Below are positions 22,028 to 34,789 of a stretch of DNA of 64,000 nucleotides, piece by piece (position 1 is the first letter of the stretch; the number at the start of each line of letters is the position of its first letter). The DNA is taken from the NCBI GenBank assembly GCA_914767885.1, contig CAJZBQ010000060.1, positions 682,001 to 746,000 of the forward strand, written 5' to 3'. The notes beneath the pieces were generated by a model. It worked only from the letters and a program-made list of their open reading frames with translations, was not told the DNA's origin and ran no database searches. Made by a program: the position numbers and the translations under genes. The DNA comes from Blepharisma stoltei (taxonomy: Eukaryota; Ciliophora; Heterotrichea; Heterotrichida; Blepharismidae).

Positions 22028-24823
22028 CTAGCCATAGCAATGATCCGTATTTCTTGTTCTCGATATAAAATGTTTTCTTCGAGCGAGCTTATAAGTTTTA
22101 GAATTTAATTGGCCAGCATATTCTAACTTGTTTTGAAAAGTACCAAGATCCAGGTCTCAATTTCGCAAATTATTTAAAATCTCGATTTGCTCTTCATTTA
22201 TTTTTGTGAAGTAAACGCCAAAAATTTCATTTTCGATTCCATTTTTTGGGTCTTTTTTAAGTAACTCATGAGGAATGTCATAAAAAAGATCCTTTATCGC
22301 TGTTGAAGTTTTATTAAGGGTTATAAGCGCCATGTTTATTTTTTCTCATCGCATGGGCTGCTTCATGAATGAAAGTTATTTTTAAAGCAAATGATTGAAA
22401 TTCATCATACTCTTCTGATAAATCTTGCTGTAGCAATATTGTTCCTCCGAATAGAGTGATTCCAGAAATATTTCGAGGAAGGATAGTGAAGTATGTTCTA
22501 TCAAATAAATCTGCATAGTTTTCAGTTCAAATATTTTGATCAACAAATACAGTTTTTACTGGCGGACTACTTAAAATCTCTTTCAATTCTTTTATTTGGG
22601 ATTTATTTAATTTTTGTGGTTTTTTCAAGTGCATATCTATAACAGTCTGTATTTCTTCTGTAATAAAGTCTGCTCTTATTTCATCTAAAGTTCCATTAAA
22701 GAGTTTGGTAAAGTACAAAGCTAAAAATTGACGTAAAATGAAATCTTCTTTGTCGTTGCTGAAAACAATATTATAGAGAAATGAATTTAAAAATTCTTTT
22801 AATTGTTCTGCTTGAATAAGCCTTTTATCTAAAAATTGATTCAAAAGAGAATTCTGAGTAATTTCGCTAATGTAGCTTCATATTTTTTGGATATAAGATA
22901 AAAATAACTTCAATAGAATCTTTATTATGTGTATGATTCTATTTATTTTTGATATAATTCCCAAAAAAGCGTTCTTTTCTATCTTGCTCTCACCAAGATG
23001 AAATGTTTCATTTTCATCAGATATGCAATTCATATCATTTATATCAAATGCTTTATCACAAGAGCTCTTAAAATCTGCAAACAATTTTGTTAAAGGCACA
23101 CTAATAAGACTAAGAAAATATTTAGCAATTGTTTCTGGGCTCTTACTTGATTCATAATCAATTTCATCAAATTTAAAGTTATCTAATAAATCTTTAACAT
23201 CTTCATGTATCTCAAATAATCCAAAAACATTTTTACTTTTCACAGTCTCAATAAATTTATTGATGATATTTTCGAAATATGGAATTGATTTTACCGAGTT
23301 TTTCTCCAGCTTAGATATTGATTTTCATAAAGAAAGGCATGGTTTTAATTTCCAAATCTTTCACTTATTCTCAGACTTCTTGATCTTTAAAGTATCAGCT
23401 TTTTCTTGTCTTTTATTTTTTTAATTTTTTGTTTGAATGCTGGTTTTAAAACATTTTTTAGATGCTCTGCAATTTCTTTTTGGATTTCTGGGAGATATGA
23501 AAATGTAATTTAAAAAAAGACATAAATTCCATTTCGTTTGAATAAATATCATATTTTATCTGATCAATCAAGCTACAAAAATATTGTGCTATGACTTTAT
23601 TTTTTGATATATCCTTATTTGAGCCTTTTTTCAAATATAAAACAAACATTGGGAGATATTCTTTTGTTTCACTCAGCGATTTTGAATCGACCGATGTAAG
23701 GCAATTAAAATAAGCATCAAGAAAATCAGGAGAATAGCAAGCGCATGCTAATTGAGCATCCGCAAGATCTTTGAGGCCATCTTTAAAATCATTAAAGTAT
23801 TCAGATTCTTGCATAAACTCATCAATTGAGGTATTAATGCATATATCCCATGCTGATTTTTTATCAACATTCAATGTATAAAATGTAAAAGCTTCTAGAA
23901 TGATGCTAACCATAACATCACTTCGATTGTCTCCAAATTTTTTAAGTTCATTTTTAAAATAATTAAAAGAATGGGCTAAAATTTCTTTACTTCCGCAAAA
24001 AAAGTTTACCAATATAGTTGTGTCTTCAAACAAAGAAAGATCAATCTCTGATAAAATTATACTTAATGTGCTTTCATTCAATACTGAATTTTCGGCAAGA
24101 CTTAAAACATTAGCAAGAGTTTCGCTTGATTTTATATTTTTTAGCAAAGTATCGATTTTAAATGGTGTCGAAAATATAAAATTGAAGGGTAAGAAGTAAT
24201 TTGACATTATTATGGTAAATGTAAAAACTTCATCTATGCATTGATTGCAACTTAAAGAAAAATCCAGCATATTCACTATTACATTCTCAACATTTTCTCT
24301 GGGAAATTCTTTCAAAAACATTAATTTTTGAGGTGAAAATTTCTGAATAAGTATAAGCTAGATACAAAATTAATAATCGATTCTGGATTTTTTCAGCCCC
24401 CTTCTGCATTTAATTCCCCAGGGTGTCCCATTAAATTTATAATTTCGCTTGATATAATAATTTCAAATGCTGAGTTCAAAATTGTATCAGAAGGTATTGA
24501 TGACTGTTTTTCGAGCAAATAAATTAGATATCCTTTGAATTTTGAGTTTAAAAGAGTATCTAAAGAAGGAAAATCGAGCTCCCCACTACTATATTTATAA
24601 TAGGCTAAACAATTTATAATCCGAAGAACATCTACAATTTTTTCATCATCTTTTTGAGAAATTAAGGAATTGATGATGCTTTCGCCTACATCTCAAAGAT
24701 CTCATGATATTGCCTTCATATATTCAAGAGCTCTTTTACTTCTCTTTGCTCGCCAATCTATGATCTTCTGTAAATTTTTCAGTAAGAAAGTTTCAACTCA
24801 TCATAGTGAATATCTAACGCCAT
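22028..24823 (-). pseudogene. HEAAH metalloprotease-like gene with several frame breaks
   Basis: Reading minus from ATG at 24821-24823 (MALDIHYDELK) to TAG at 22028-22030, long coding-quality stretches occur in shifting frames. Examples are WDVGESIINS, FLKEFPREN, EIAEHLKNVL, LPRNISGITLFGG and FIHEAAHAM. HEAAH matches the zinc-protease HExxH signature. To read through, one base must be added at A or T runs near 24765, 24330, 23500 and 23430, and one removed near 22345. Many TGA codons act as Trp. Either a decaying gene or homopolymer errors; the family is not recognised. Confidence 0.55.
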
Positions 24824-25015
24824 AGTAAATAAATTTGTAAAAGCAATGACTCAATAAAACAAATTATTAGGAAGCCCCATTTATATTATTTGATAAGTTT
24901 TTGAACCAAGTAAAACACTTGATTAATAAGGGTTGACTTTATTAATGAATGGATAATTAGATAATGATATAAAAATCAATGTCTTGCTATATGTCAGTTA
25001 TTTATAATAACTAAT

Positions 25016-26485
25016 TTAAATCTTTTCCATAATAAGTGACTGGAACTCCCTCAAATCAATTTCCCCATCTCCATTTTGATCGACTTCCTTGATGATATCT
25101 CTCCACACTGCATCATCTAGCAGCTCTCCATTTGACAAAATATCTCTCAGCTCTTTTGCAGAAATTGACCCACTCCCATCCTTATCAAAAAGTCTAAACG
25201 CAGTCTCCAGGTTTTTCTTCGAAAAAAGAATTTCACGTCTCAGTGTCGCTTGGATGAATTCTGTATAATCAATAAACCCACTATGATCCGTATCTACATT
25301 TTTCATAATCTGGTCTACCTGTTTGCTAGGGTCAATTCCTCCTACACATTCTTTATATTTTTCTAACAATTCTTCTTTGCTGACTCTTCCATCTCCATTT
25401 CTATCAAGCAAGCGGAAAGCGTTTCTCAGCTCTTTTGTATCAGCTTGAGATACAAGCTGGGCAGAAATGAAAGTCGAAATAGCGGTTTTCAGCTTACTAT
25501 TTGAGTTAAAATGAGTAAGCTGCTGCAAAACTCCGGAAAGGGTTTGATTGCTATGGTCTTGGCTGAGATTTTCTAAATCCTTATACTTTTTGACTCAGCT
25601 GTGCTCTAAAGCTTCTTGGGCTGTAATTCTTGATAAGAGGTTTTTGTCTAAGAGCTTTACTATAAGGTCTTTGGCTTCTTCTGAAACGTATTCGAAGCCA
25701 CGCCATTCTGAGTTTAAATTCCCAGTCCTTATGTTTCTTAAGATCTCTGAATCAGTTTTTCCATTAAAAGGTGGCCTTCCAGACAATAATATATACAAAA
25801 TAACCCCACAGCTTCATTCGTCACACTTTTCATTGTATGAATTTAACAAAACTTCTGGGGCTATATAATATACAGAGCCATAGCAGCCTGATATCTTTGT
25901 TTTGTTGTCAAAAATAGTTGAGCTTCCAAAATCTGCCACTTTGATAGTGTAGTCTTCATTTCTTTCATCTAAAAGAATATTCTCAGGTTTAATGTCTCTG
26001 TGGATGATATTTTTTGAGTGGCAGTATGCAACTGCTGAGAATAGCTGGTACATTATTTTGGCTGCTTCTTGCTCTGTGAAAATCCTCTTTTTAACGATTT
26101 TATTAAATAGCTCGCCACCAGAACAAAATTCCATGATGACATAAAAACTTTTTTTATCTTCAAAAATTTGAAAAACTTTCAAAATATTGGGATGATCAAG
26201 CTGTTTTAGAACTTGAATTTCTTTTAATTTAAACGTATGAGTCATATGATCTTTACCTAAGGCCTGCTTCGAAACTACTTTAACGGCTCGCACTTTTCCA
26301 GTTTTTCTTTCAATGCATTGATAAACAGTTGAAAATGCTCCGTGGCCTAGCTGGTGGTCAACTTCATATTCTGCAGTGAAGACGTCGCTTTTTTCTAATA
26401 TAAACATCCCAGGATTAATACGGATTTGTGGATAACTTTTATTAACGTGAGAGGATTTCTTGTTTTTACTTGGCACGCATCCCAT
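25016..26485 (-). CDS. Calcium-dependent protein kinase (CDPK)
   Basis: 489 aa. N-terminus MGCVPSKNKK is a myristoylation/palmitoylation signal. The kinase domain shows the Gly loop LGHGAFSTV, VKVVSK (catalytic Lys), HRDIKPEN, DFGSS and APE. The conserved Trp of DVWSCGV is TGA at 25814-25816, and a second TGA is the Trp of EHSW. A junction domain is followed by four EF-hands (DRNGDGRVSKEE, DTDHSGFIDYTE, DKDGSGSISAKE, DQNGDGEIDLRE). Ca2+ binding relieves autoinhibition in this family. Membrane-attached signalling kinase. Confidence 0.95.
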
Positions 26486-27008
26486 TTTTGTTTATACTGA
26501 TCTCAAAGTTAAGGCTTGTTTGAAACTGATTATTAAGTAAATTTTGGGTAAAAGTTTTTGTTTTTTATTCATAAGTACGGAAAATAATTGACATTTTGAA
26601 TTAAATTAATTTATCTCTAAAGATTATTCATTTTAGCTCTATAATCTTCCTATAAAAGTCAATCTTTTCTAATACCTGATCCAGTATAATTAATAAAATT
26701 AATTATTTAAAATGTTTTCGTTTGTTTAATGACAATCATTTATTATGAAATTATTCAATTTAAAATGGCAAGACCTGATAAGGGTTAATTACCTTATTCA
26801 GGATCAGTGAAGGGTATTCATTATTCTCTGAGAATCTGGCTTGGAGTAGTGGAAAAAGAGATTTATTTGAAGCTGGAGGCAAATGAAGTTCTAACGGTTG
26901 AGTAATTGCCGACTAGTTGCTCAGAGAGAAGGTCGCTCTCTATCAACAATTTACAGGGAATACAAGAATTTAAGTAATCTTATCAATAATGAAATTATAT
27001 TTATTATA
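26486..27008. other. Intergenic spacer with a less AT-rich patch
   Basis: Upstream of the CDPK. About 26815-26945 is clearly less AT-rich than the rest. CCTGATAAGGGTTAATTACC lies near 26770. No tRNA or ORF recognised. Confidence 0.4.
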
Positions 27009-27695
27009 TTAAAAACTGTAATCCTCTGTTTTTTTAGCAAATGAAGTTTGGTTTCTAATGGGTGCAAAAATCCCACTATTGCTTCTGTTAAAAATTCCTG
27101 GCAAATCATACGTCCCAGGCCCAGGGCTCTCATCTAATTGTCTCATATTTTTTCTTTCTCCATGTCCAAACCCGATTTTTGAAAAGTTTGACCTTTCAAC
27201 AATTTTAAAGCTGGGGTTATATGTCCCAGGAGCTGGCGTTAAATATTTCTCTTTAAATTGTATTCTTGGCCTTAATGTAAACTTAGGGCTATTTTTTCCA
27301 AAAGGTAAATCTACATTATAAGCTCCAGGCCCTGGGACAATTTTTGTTTTAATTGGTGTTCGCTCAGCTGTTACTCCAGAACTAAAATTAACAGCTCTTG
27401 AATGTACAGCAAAATAGCTTGGCGGACTATAACATGTGGGTGGGGGCGAATCTCTGCCTTTGTCGTTTTTTGGCTCTCATCTTTTGCCGAAGCCAAAAGA
27501 AGTTGATCTTTTTGATAAAGAAGTTGGAGGGATTATGAAGTCTGGGGTTGACGTGATTTGCTTGTGGGTAAATCTGTTTGCTTTGGAGAAGCTTCAGTGA
27601 TAAGAATCTTTTCCTAGAGTAGTATTCAGAGATTCTGTGCTTAAAGATGAACTCCTAAGCGGCGAGTAAAATTTCGGTTTTAAGGTGTCCTTCAT
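27009..27695 (-). CDS. STPGR (sperm-tail PG-rich repeat) protein, axonemal
   Basis: 228 aa in one frame with two TGA-Trp codons. Contains spaced repeats VPGPGAYNV, TPAPGTYNPSF and SPGPGTYDLP, the signature of the SHIPPO1/ODF3 (CIMAP) family. Such proteins line the inside of doublet microtubules in cilia. A ciliary role is expected for a ciliate. A second, shorter STPGR gene lies at about 45150-45478. Confidence 0.85.
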
Positions 27696-27963
27696 ATAGC
27701 AAGCAGAAAAAAAAATTATTTTGGCATATTATTTGTTATTAAAACTATATAAAAAGTTATAGAAAATTAGTAAAGATTAAGAAAACAGCATAATATCAAT
27801 AAGGGTTAATTAACATAATGAAAGATCGCTTAGGCAATGCAGTATTAATTTTTGACATTTATTTATTATATTCTCTATTTATATTTAATTAAATTAACAA
27901 CAGAGAACTCAGCACATGTATTTTAAATGATAAAAGCTTCTAATTACAACTGATTTTGCTAAA

Positions 27964-29268
27964 TTAAAGATATTCTTTAATAAACTTTTGAGTTGAGTCA
28001 ATTTTTTCTTCTATAATTGGGAAGAACTTCTTGAACTCAAGCCAGCTTAGCTCAGGTTTTTCTGACATATGAATGATATCACTTGTAATTCCATTAATAA
28101 GGTCATCAATATCAGCATTATGATCGATTTTTGATAAAATTAAACCTCTCAAGACTTCTTTCATTAAATTCTCTATTTCCAGTGAAGAAATCGACCCAGA
28201 TCCATCAACATCACAGTCGTTAAATGCTCGTCTTAGATTTCCTCTTAAAAGTCTGCTTTCATGGTGAATGTCTCCGCCACTGGCATATTGCAGCCATTCT
28301 CTTCTTGTAATATACCCTTTCTTCTCTGTGTCGACAGCCCTCATGACTTCTTCCACTTTGTCTAGGGTCACTTCTTTTCCTCTTTGAAAGCTCATTAGCA
28401 CCCTGATTTCGACCTTATCTAGTTTTCCAGTCTTCAAAAAGTCACTTACTGAATAAGCAACCCAGTCCTTCATTGCTTCAAAATAATTGTCTTCGGTTAC
28501 GAGCTCACTATTTTCATCAGCCATCATTTTGATCAAAAGCTGAACTTCAGCGTCTTCGAGCTCTTGGATTTCTTCTATTTTTTCGAGCTCTTCGATCAAA
28601 ATATTCTTATGCGCCACTTTGTCTCCTCCAATGATTTCAGCTATTTTTTGGAAGATTTCATCAAAAACCGTTATTTTTTTATCGAATTTGATTTTTGCAA
28701 GCTGAAAAGACTGTCTCGAAGACAAAATTGCCATAATTTCTTGAAATTCTTCATTATTTTCAGTTCATGTCTGAATTTCTTCTAAACTCAGTGTTTTGCT
28801 TTCATCTTTATCAATTTCGTCAAAAATTTGTCTTGCTACATTAAAAATAGTTGATTTATTCGGCACAATCCCAGTCCCTATTTTTCCTAAAGCTCTAGTA
28901 AAAGCTCCAATAGTCATAACTAACTCATTCATATCAATAGTTCCTGAGTTATCAAAATCAAACAGCTGAAACAGATGCTCAACCTTCCATTGCACAGTAG
29001 ATTGGCAGGCCAAAACTATCAAAGCTAGCGTCTCAAATAAATCCACTTGTTCAGTATTCTGACTAAGCCTATCGAAATAGCTAGTTACATCGCTTAAGAT
29101 TGGACTAAATAAATCATCAAAATCCTCATAGTTCAGAGTATACGTGTTTGGGTAGTTGACAGTGTAATACTCCATGGTTTCGTCGATATCTCTTGCTCTT
29201 GCTTCTTTTAAGTGGGCAACTAAGGGATCTGAAGCATTGAGTTTGTATCGAGTAAGCAGTCCTCCCAT
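27964..29268 (-). CDS. EF-hand protein (434 aa)
   Basis: Single frame with TGA at 28765-28767 as Trp. Several EF-hand loops: DFDNSGTIDMNE, DKDESKTLSLEE, and DCDVDGSGSISSLE, plus a degenerate one (DTEKKGYITRRE). It starts MGGLLTRYK, a possible myristoylation site. No catalytic domain; probably a calcium sensor or calcium-buffering structural protein. Close to the CDPK, but on its own promoter. Confidence 0.8.
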
Positions 29269-29404
29269 TTTTATCTAATAAATAATTTATAGATAAATTG
29301 ATAAAAAATATTCAATTTATCAGCTTATTTTGTATAAAAATTATGAATTTTATTAAAAATTAATTAAATTTTATGTCTTAATGAAGTATATAATCATTCT
29401 CAAA

Positions 29405-30730
29405 ATGGAGAACGAAGTTTGCGATATTTGGTAAGTTTAATGTAGTGGAAAAGAAATTCCTATTCAATCAATCTCGCTCCACAAGATCCACTGTGAAAGA
29501 AATACCATAAAATGCTCATTATGCGGCCAGCCTATATCAAAATCAGAAAAAGAGGAGCATGACAAAACCGTTCATGCGCCTAAACCCTGCCCACATTGCT
29601 TTATGCAATTTGAAACAAGGTTTTTTGATCAGCATGTCTGTCCTAAAGCCCCTAAATTTTGCCAGTTTTGTGAAGGATCAATCCCTAATGACGAATATAA
29701 TGACCATTATGAAATGTGCGCAAATAGGACTGAGATGTGTCCTACATGCAAAAAATATATCCCATTGAAAAATTATCAAAAACATATAGAGGAGAAGACC
29801 TGCTTGAAAAAAATACTGGAAGAGGAAAAAAAGATTGTGGATCAGAAGAGAAAAGAAGAGTATCAAGAATGAAAAAATGAGGGAAAAATTGTGCAAAATA
29901 GGCCAAAGCAGCGTGTTGAGAATAAAGAAATACAGAACAAAGGGAAACAAGAAATTCAGCCAAGAGCTAGAGGTGGGTATAGGATGCCTGATGCAGAGAA
30001 TGCGAAGGAAGATGCAAAGGCAAATAGGGAAAATCAAGGCCAGCAACAAAATCCGATAAGGGAAAATCCAAAACCGAAATTAATAAATAATAGAGAGGCT
30101 CAGAGGCAGCCTAATGCTAGAGTTAACAGAGAAAATCCACAGCAGCCAAATGCTCTAAATAGAGAAAACCCAAGACAGCCTAATCTTATCAAAAACAGAG
30201 AAAACCCACGCCAACCAAACGCTAGAGATAATCCAAGGCAGCCAAATGCGATAAACAGAGAAAAGCCAAGAGATCCAGCTGCTGGACAAAGAGAAATCCA
30301 AAAACCCCCTCAAAGATTTAATCCAAACCAAAATGCTAGACCTAATCCTAACAATCGAGCTGGGCAGATCCGTCCGAATTCTGGAAGGGGCCAACCAGCA
30401 AGAAGAGAAAATCCAGCACATAAAGAGCCGGCAAATCATTATCAAAGACCAGCAAATCAAAGGCAAGACAGACAAGCGGGAAATAGGCAGCAGAGGGACG
30501 AAGAGTTAGCAAGGCAGTTCTATGACGAAGAATTAGTAAGAAATGAGTGGGAACAGCCTGCTTATGAACAAGATTACCCAGAGCACAATTATTTTTCACA
30601 TGAAGATGGACAAGTGGAAGAAGATATCCTCAGACAAATTATTGAGCAATCCAAGCAAGAATTCGAAGGCATTTCTCCTGATGAACAGATATTAAATGCA
30701 GCTATTTTAGAGAGTATGAAAAATCATTAA
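29405..30730 (+). CDS. TRAF-type zinc-finger protein with Asn/Arg/Pro repeats and UIM-like tail
   Basis: 436 aa. Exon 1 is ATG GAG AAC ... ATT TG, then the 15-nt intron 29431-29445, then CGKEIPIQ. At least four C..C...H..C fingers (CDICGKEI, CSLCGQPI, CPHCFMQF, CPTCKKYI), as in TRAFD1/XAF1. Residues about 180-310 are a degenerate NRENPRQPN repeat. The C-terminus has acidic helices EEDILRQIIEQSKQEF and ILNAAILESM like ubiquitin-interacting motifs. Role in ubiquitin signalling is inference. Confidence 0.75.
29431..29445 (+). other. 15-nt intron
   Basis: GTAAGTTTAATGTAG; its removal completes the first CxxC finger. Confidence 0.9.
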
Positions 30731-30838
30731 GCAGATTTATTAGTAAATTGATAGGCTTATACATTTTATTTTAATTAAAAATGATCTATATTGGAATGAG
30801 ATCATTTTTTAGTATTTTTACTGCTTAGTTAGAGATCA

Positions 30839-32587
30839 CTAAAATAATAAGCACGCGTTGCAAGCAGCTTGGCCTTTAGCATCACGATTTTTCCTCTTAG
30901 ATTTCCCTTTAATCCTCCACATCTGTGAGAGAAGAAAACTCTTGAAAACCCCTATTTTTTGCCCAAAAAAACCCATTCTCCATGAGCGAAAAAAATTTTG
31001 CTATATAATTTAATAATTATCATAATGAAATCTCTAGTTAATTCTGTTTAATTTGAAAAAAAATGCATTTTTAAACATAAATTTTACAAATTAAATTAAT
31101 TTTTGCTTTATTTATAAAATTTTAAAAAAAATTAACCACCTTCATCATCAAACAAAATTTTTTTTATTCACTCATGGGGAGTTAGTAGATGCAACTTGTT
31201 GAGCTTCATCATTTTTATGCATCGTTGTCACTAATGGACTGTTGCCATACTCCTGGCCATCTCCTCCAAGTTTTTCTTCTTCCTTCTGTTCTTCATCGTA
31301 TTTTTCTTCAGGAGCATTCTTCAATGGGTCTTTATTCTCTTTTACATTTTTAGGAGACTGGCTTTCCTCAGCAGCGTAACTCGTCGTGGTGACAGTAACT
31401 TGCACATTTCCCCTGACTTCATTAGATTGCTGCACCTTAGGCTCATTTTTTTCACTTGAGTTGGTCTTTTCCTCTTGTGGTTTATACTATTGTATGATGA
31501 ATAGCCAATTACTCCTCCGATGACCTCTCTAGGTAAACAAAATCATTGGAAGAATCCCTATTTTTATAAAAAATTATTTTGATATAAGTGATAATAAATA
31601 AATTGCATTGAGTCAAGAGAAATTAACTCTGCTAATTTCTCTCTCATGAAATATTATTTATGGGTTTGGTTTTCTCTTGAGAAACTCCTGCCCAGAAACA
31701 GCGGTTTAACTTTGAGGATTACAAGAAGAGCTGCTCCTCAGTGCAATCAAGAGGCTCGGGTTTCACAGCTCAGCATATCTTAGGAGAATTAACCTTAGGA
31801 GGAGCACGCGCCAGAGCTAAACCAGGTAAGAGCGAGGTATCGCGGTGGGTGATGGTTTGTTTGGGATGATCTGCCCTTTTGGTCAGAAATGTTCATGATG
31901 TCACCTTTTTGGCTCTGTCTCTTTAGTGGAAGAGCTAATTCTTAATTTGTAAATGGCTTGCAAATTAAAGTAATTTTAGCTTCTAATTTTTGGAATTGAG
32001 ATTTTTTTGAAAAAAAATTTAGCCTCTATGAGAGAACAAAATGTTTTTTGTTTGCTCAAGGAAGGGAGAGTTAGGAGCATTTTGGTTGCCAAAAATTAGC
32101 TGCCTTGCCAAACTAGTCGACAAACCATTTTTTGGCTAAAAATATCTCCTTTGTGGGCGATCCTTCGTAAAAAACACATAGGTTTGACTTCCTCAACTTT
32201 CGCAATAATTGGCTGGTTCAAAGGATCATCATTTTTGCTAAGAGATTGGACTTTAACTGAAGTCCCAGAAGATTGCTACATAGAAATTACCATCTTAATC
32301 GTATGTTTCGGCAAGTCGCTTTTGGTTATTGTCTGGGTTTCTTTGGCTTCTTCATTATTAGATACATTAATAGGATGTTCATTAGAAGTTGTTGTAATGT
32401 TCATGTTATGAGTGGTATCTGGCAATTTTGGATAAAGATCTTTATTTTGGTTCACGACTGGATTATGCTCTGGGCTTGTATTAGAGTTAGAAGAATCTTG
32501 GGTAGTTGAAACAATGGTGACAACTCCTGCAGGACCAGAAAATTCTTGAACTATTGTTACAGGTTGAGAAGAATTTTGTTCCTCCAT
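30839..32587 (-). CDS. Unknown Thr/Ser/Glu-rich protein with MITE IESs
   Basis: Starts MEEQNSSQPVTIVQEF; a 15-nt intron lies at 32276-32290. The second half (QQSNEVRGNVQVTVTTT, then a Lys/Glu-rich stretch) repeats the VT-rich pattern of the N-terminus. IES 30910-31182 is removed near the C-terminus, giving a KGKSKRKNRD tail ending at TAG 30839. Removing about 31482-32071 connects NQNAP to KPQEEKTNSSEKNEP, but one extra base in an A6 run near 32125 is needed. No family recognised. Confidence 0.45.
30910..31182. mobile_element. MITE IES, 273 bp, TSD TTA
   Basis: Ends TCCTCCACATCTGTGAG and TTATTCACTCATGGGGAG; TTA at 30909-30911 and 31182-31184. Diverged copy. Confidence 0.75.
31482..32071. mobile_element. 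Composite IES: diverged MITE with a nested GC-rich SINE-like insert
   Basis: MITE ends at TTA 31509-31511 and 32071-32073 (CTCCTCCGATGACC... ...TCAAGGAAGGGAGAG). The MITE core is split by a GC-rich block, about 31597-31945. This block resembles the element at 60660-61077 (shared AGCTCTGCTAATTTCT-like start, CCTTAGG.GGA.CACG and TTTGGCTC). The IES left border that restores the host frame is TA at 31482, left of the MITE itself. Confidence 0.6.
32276..32290 (-). other. 15-nt intron
   Basis: GTAATTTCTATGTAG on the minus strand; removes an in-frame TAG. Confidence 0.75.
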
Positions 32588-32733
32588 TTTACATACACTT
32601 AATTAATTATTAGGTTCTGGTTTACGGCCAATGCCAACATGGCTTTCCCCACTAGCAAATCCTGTATCGCTCGGCTTCAGGCGTTCGGATTTCGACGGCG
32701 TTTTCCATTTTACAATTAAATCAACTTTTTATA

Positions 32734-34363
32734 TTAATCTAGCTCCAAAGGTGGGCTTTGATCTCCACTTTGGCACTTTACTGTGACTGATCTTGGCTTT
32801 TTGAATTTCATATGGAAAGGGGAGCTGCTTAAATCAAGCTTTGAAGGTCTTATAGCAATTTTTGTTTGCCTTGTTAAGCATTCCAAATCGACCATGTATT
32901 CTTTAGAAATTGTTCGCTTGTGGGCGTGCTTTGGGCCTTTTTTGTTTTTATCACAAGGGATTCCTGTCTGCTCTTGTAATTCCATATACTTCGTAATTCA
33001 GCTGCCTAAGACTTCGTGGAGTTTATTGATTTCTGTTTGCTTTCGGGACAGTTCTTTTTCGCATAAGTTTTTGAAGCCTTCAAGGTATTCTTTTCATCTC
33101 TTTTTTTCGTTTTTGTAGACTTCAAGGGTTTGCTTTTGTGTGGACTCTAAAAGAGTTTTATAGGACTCACTTTCTTTTTTGGCAAGCTCATAGCCTTTTC
33201 GCATTTGTTGGTTGAAGAGGGTTTGCATTCTTAGACTGGTTTCGAGGCTTCGGATTTTGAATGATTCGTCGACTGGCTCAGAATTGAATCTATCCTTTTG
33301 TTTTTTTCTGAAATGGTTATTAATTATTTTTTAAAAAATTATCTCTGGCTTGTATATATACCTGAAAACTGACTAAAAAAGTATAACTGCTATAGGTTCT
33401 TCAGCATGCATATGATTCGGCATAGTTGTAAGCATCCTGACCGATCTTCTTTGTATTGAGGTTTCTATAGAAGAAATAATCGGCCTAATTATCTTTCCTC
33501 GGCCTGCAGGAGTTTCTGAAGCTCTTTCCCTTTGCCAGTTTCCATTTTCCAGCTTATCAATCAGCCCAATAATTTTGCTTGACTGATCATGCAAATATTC
33601 TACTGATTTTTCCAAATTAATAATTTTTTGTTCTTGATAAGTCACGAATTTTCTTTTTAAATTGAATTTTTCTTTCAATAAATTAAATTTTCATAGCAAT
33701 TCATAGTAATTCCTTTGGAGATCACAATTAATTAGCCCTGAATGGATGACTTGTTTCCGTAGCTGATGAATAAAAATTTCATCTTTTATTGTCGAATTTT
33801 CTTCAAGGACTTCTGGCATGCTTTGTGAGTAAACATCTTGAGAAATCAATGTTTCTGCGTCCAAAGGGATGTCAATGAATATTTCTGATGACCGATTTAC
33901 TATAAGAGGAGCTTCTTCTGTATAAACAGGCAAGTCTGAGCTATAAGCTGCAGATGCTTTGGAAGGGTCAATAAATTCTCACTCTGTAATATTTTCACCT
34001 TTATTTATTTTTGTAATGTATTCTTCAAATCTTTCGTTTATCTGGGATAAATGGTACTGCAAGATCTCAACCTGCTTTTTCAAGCTTTCGTTTTCAGCAG
34101 AAATTTTATTTTGGGTGCAGTTTTGGCTATTTTGGCTGTTGGTAGCTTTTTGGAATAAATCGTATTCTTTTGATGAGAAAATAGGGAAGTTTTTGAGGCT
34201 TATGTTATTGGTGGATAATTCATTTGTAGGAGGTATAATTTCGTAATGATACCTCTTCAGCTTTAATTCTTTTTTTCCTTTCAAGGCCAAGTTCTTCTTC
34301 TAGTTCTTTATTTCGTGACTCTAAATTTTCTGGGGAGTAGTAAATTCATGCATTTTTTGCCGA
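32734..34363 (-). CDS. Long coiled-coil protein, possibly the tail of the kinesin to its right
   Basis: Continuous minus frame with several TGA-Trp codons. Begins in SAKNAWIYYSPENLESRN, continues through heptad-rich parts (SAENESLKKQVEIL, LLEST QKQTLEVY-like) and ends ...DQSPPLELD. A 15-nt intron lies at 33373-33387. A further segment of about 40-54 bp around 33310-33365 must be removed (either a short TA-bounded IES or a GT...AG intron). One base must be dropped from an A7 run near 34270. No ATG is convincing at the upstream end, and removing 34365-34988 would fuse it to the kinesin frame. Confidence 0.5.
33373..33387 (-). other. 15-nt intron
   Basis: GTTATACTTTTTTAG on the minus strand; removal clears an in-frame TAG. 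Confidence 0.65.
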
Positions 34364-34402
34364 ATAAAATTAATGAAAATTGATTTTAATTTTAATTTTA
34401 AC

Positions 34403-34789
34403 TTACTCCCCCCCCCCTCCGTGAGTGAACAAAAAATTTTTGTTCACTCACGGAGGGGGGTTAATTTTGTTTTTTAAAAAAATATTCATATATAAATTTT
34501 TATAAAAAATATTTTTTTCGAAATTTAAAAAAATCCTAATTTGCAAAAATTGGAAAGCAAATATTAATTTAAATTTATAAAATTTATGTTTTAAAAAGCA
34601 ATTCGTTTAAAATTAAACAGAATTAGCTCTAGATTTCATTATACTAATTATCATTTATATATCAAAAATTTTTTTCTATAAAAAATTTTTGTATTAAAAA
34701 ACTTTTTGTTCACTCACGGAGGGTGGGTTTTTGGGCAAAAAATAGCGATTTTTCTAATGGTTTTGTTCACTCACGGAGGGGGAGGGGAG
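34403..34789. mobile_element. Full-length MITE, 387 bp, TSD TTA
   Basis: C-rich terminus, hairpin GTGAGTGAACAAAAAATTT, AT core, G-rich terminus; TTA at 34403-34405 and 34790-34792. Lies inside a larger AT-rich segment (about 34365-34988) that also holds short direct repeats of GAAATATTTGAGATATTTGA near 34831 and 34858. Confidence 0.85.

Noticed and set aside
26815-26945. Possible tRNA or small RNA gene
   Set aside because: No cloverleaf with a T-loop could be drawn by eye; only composition differs.
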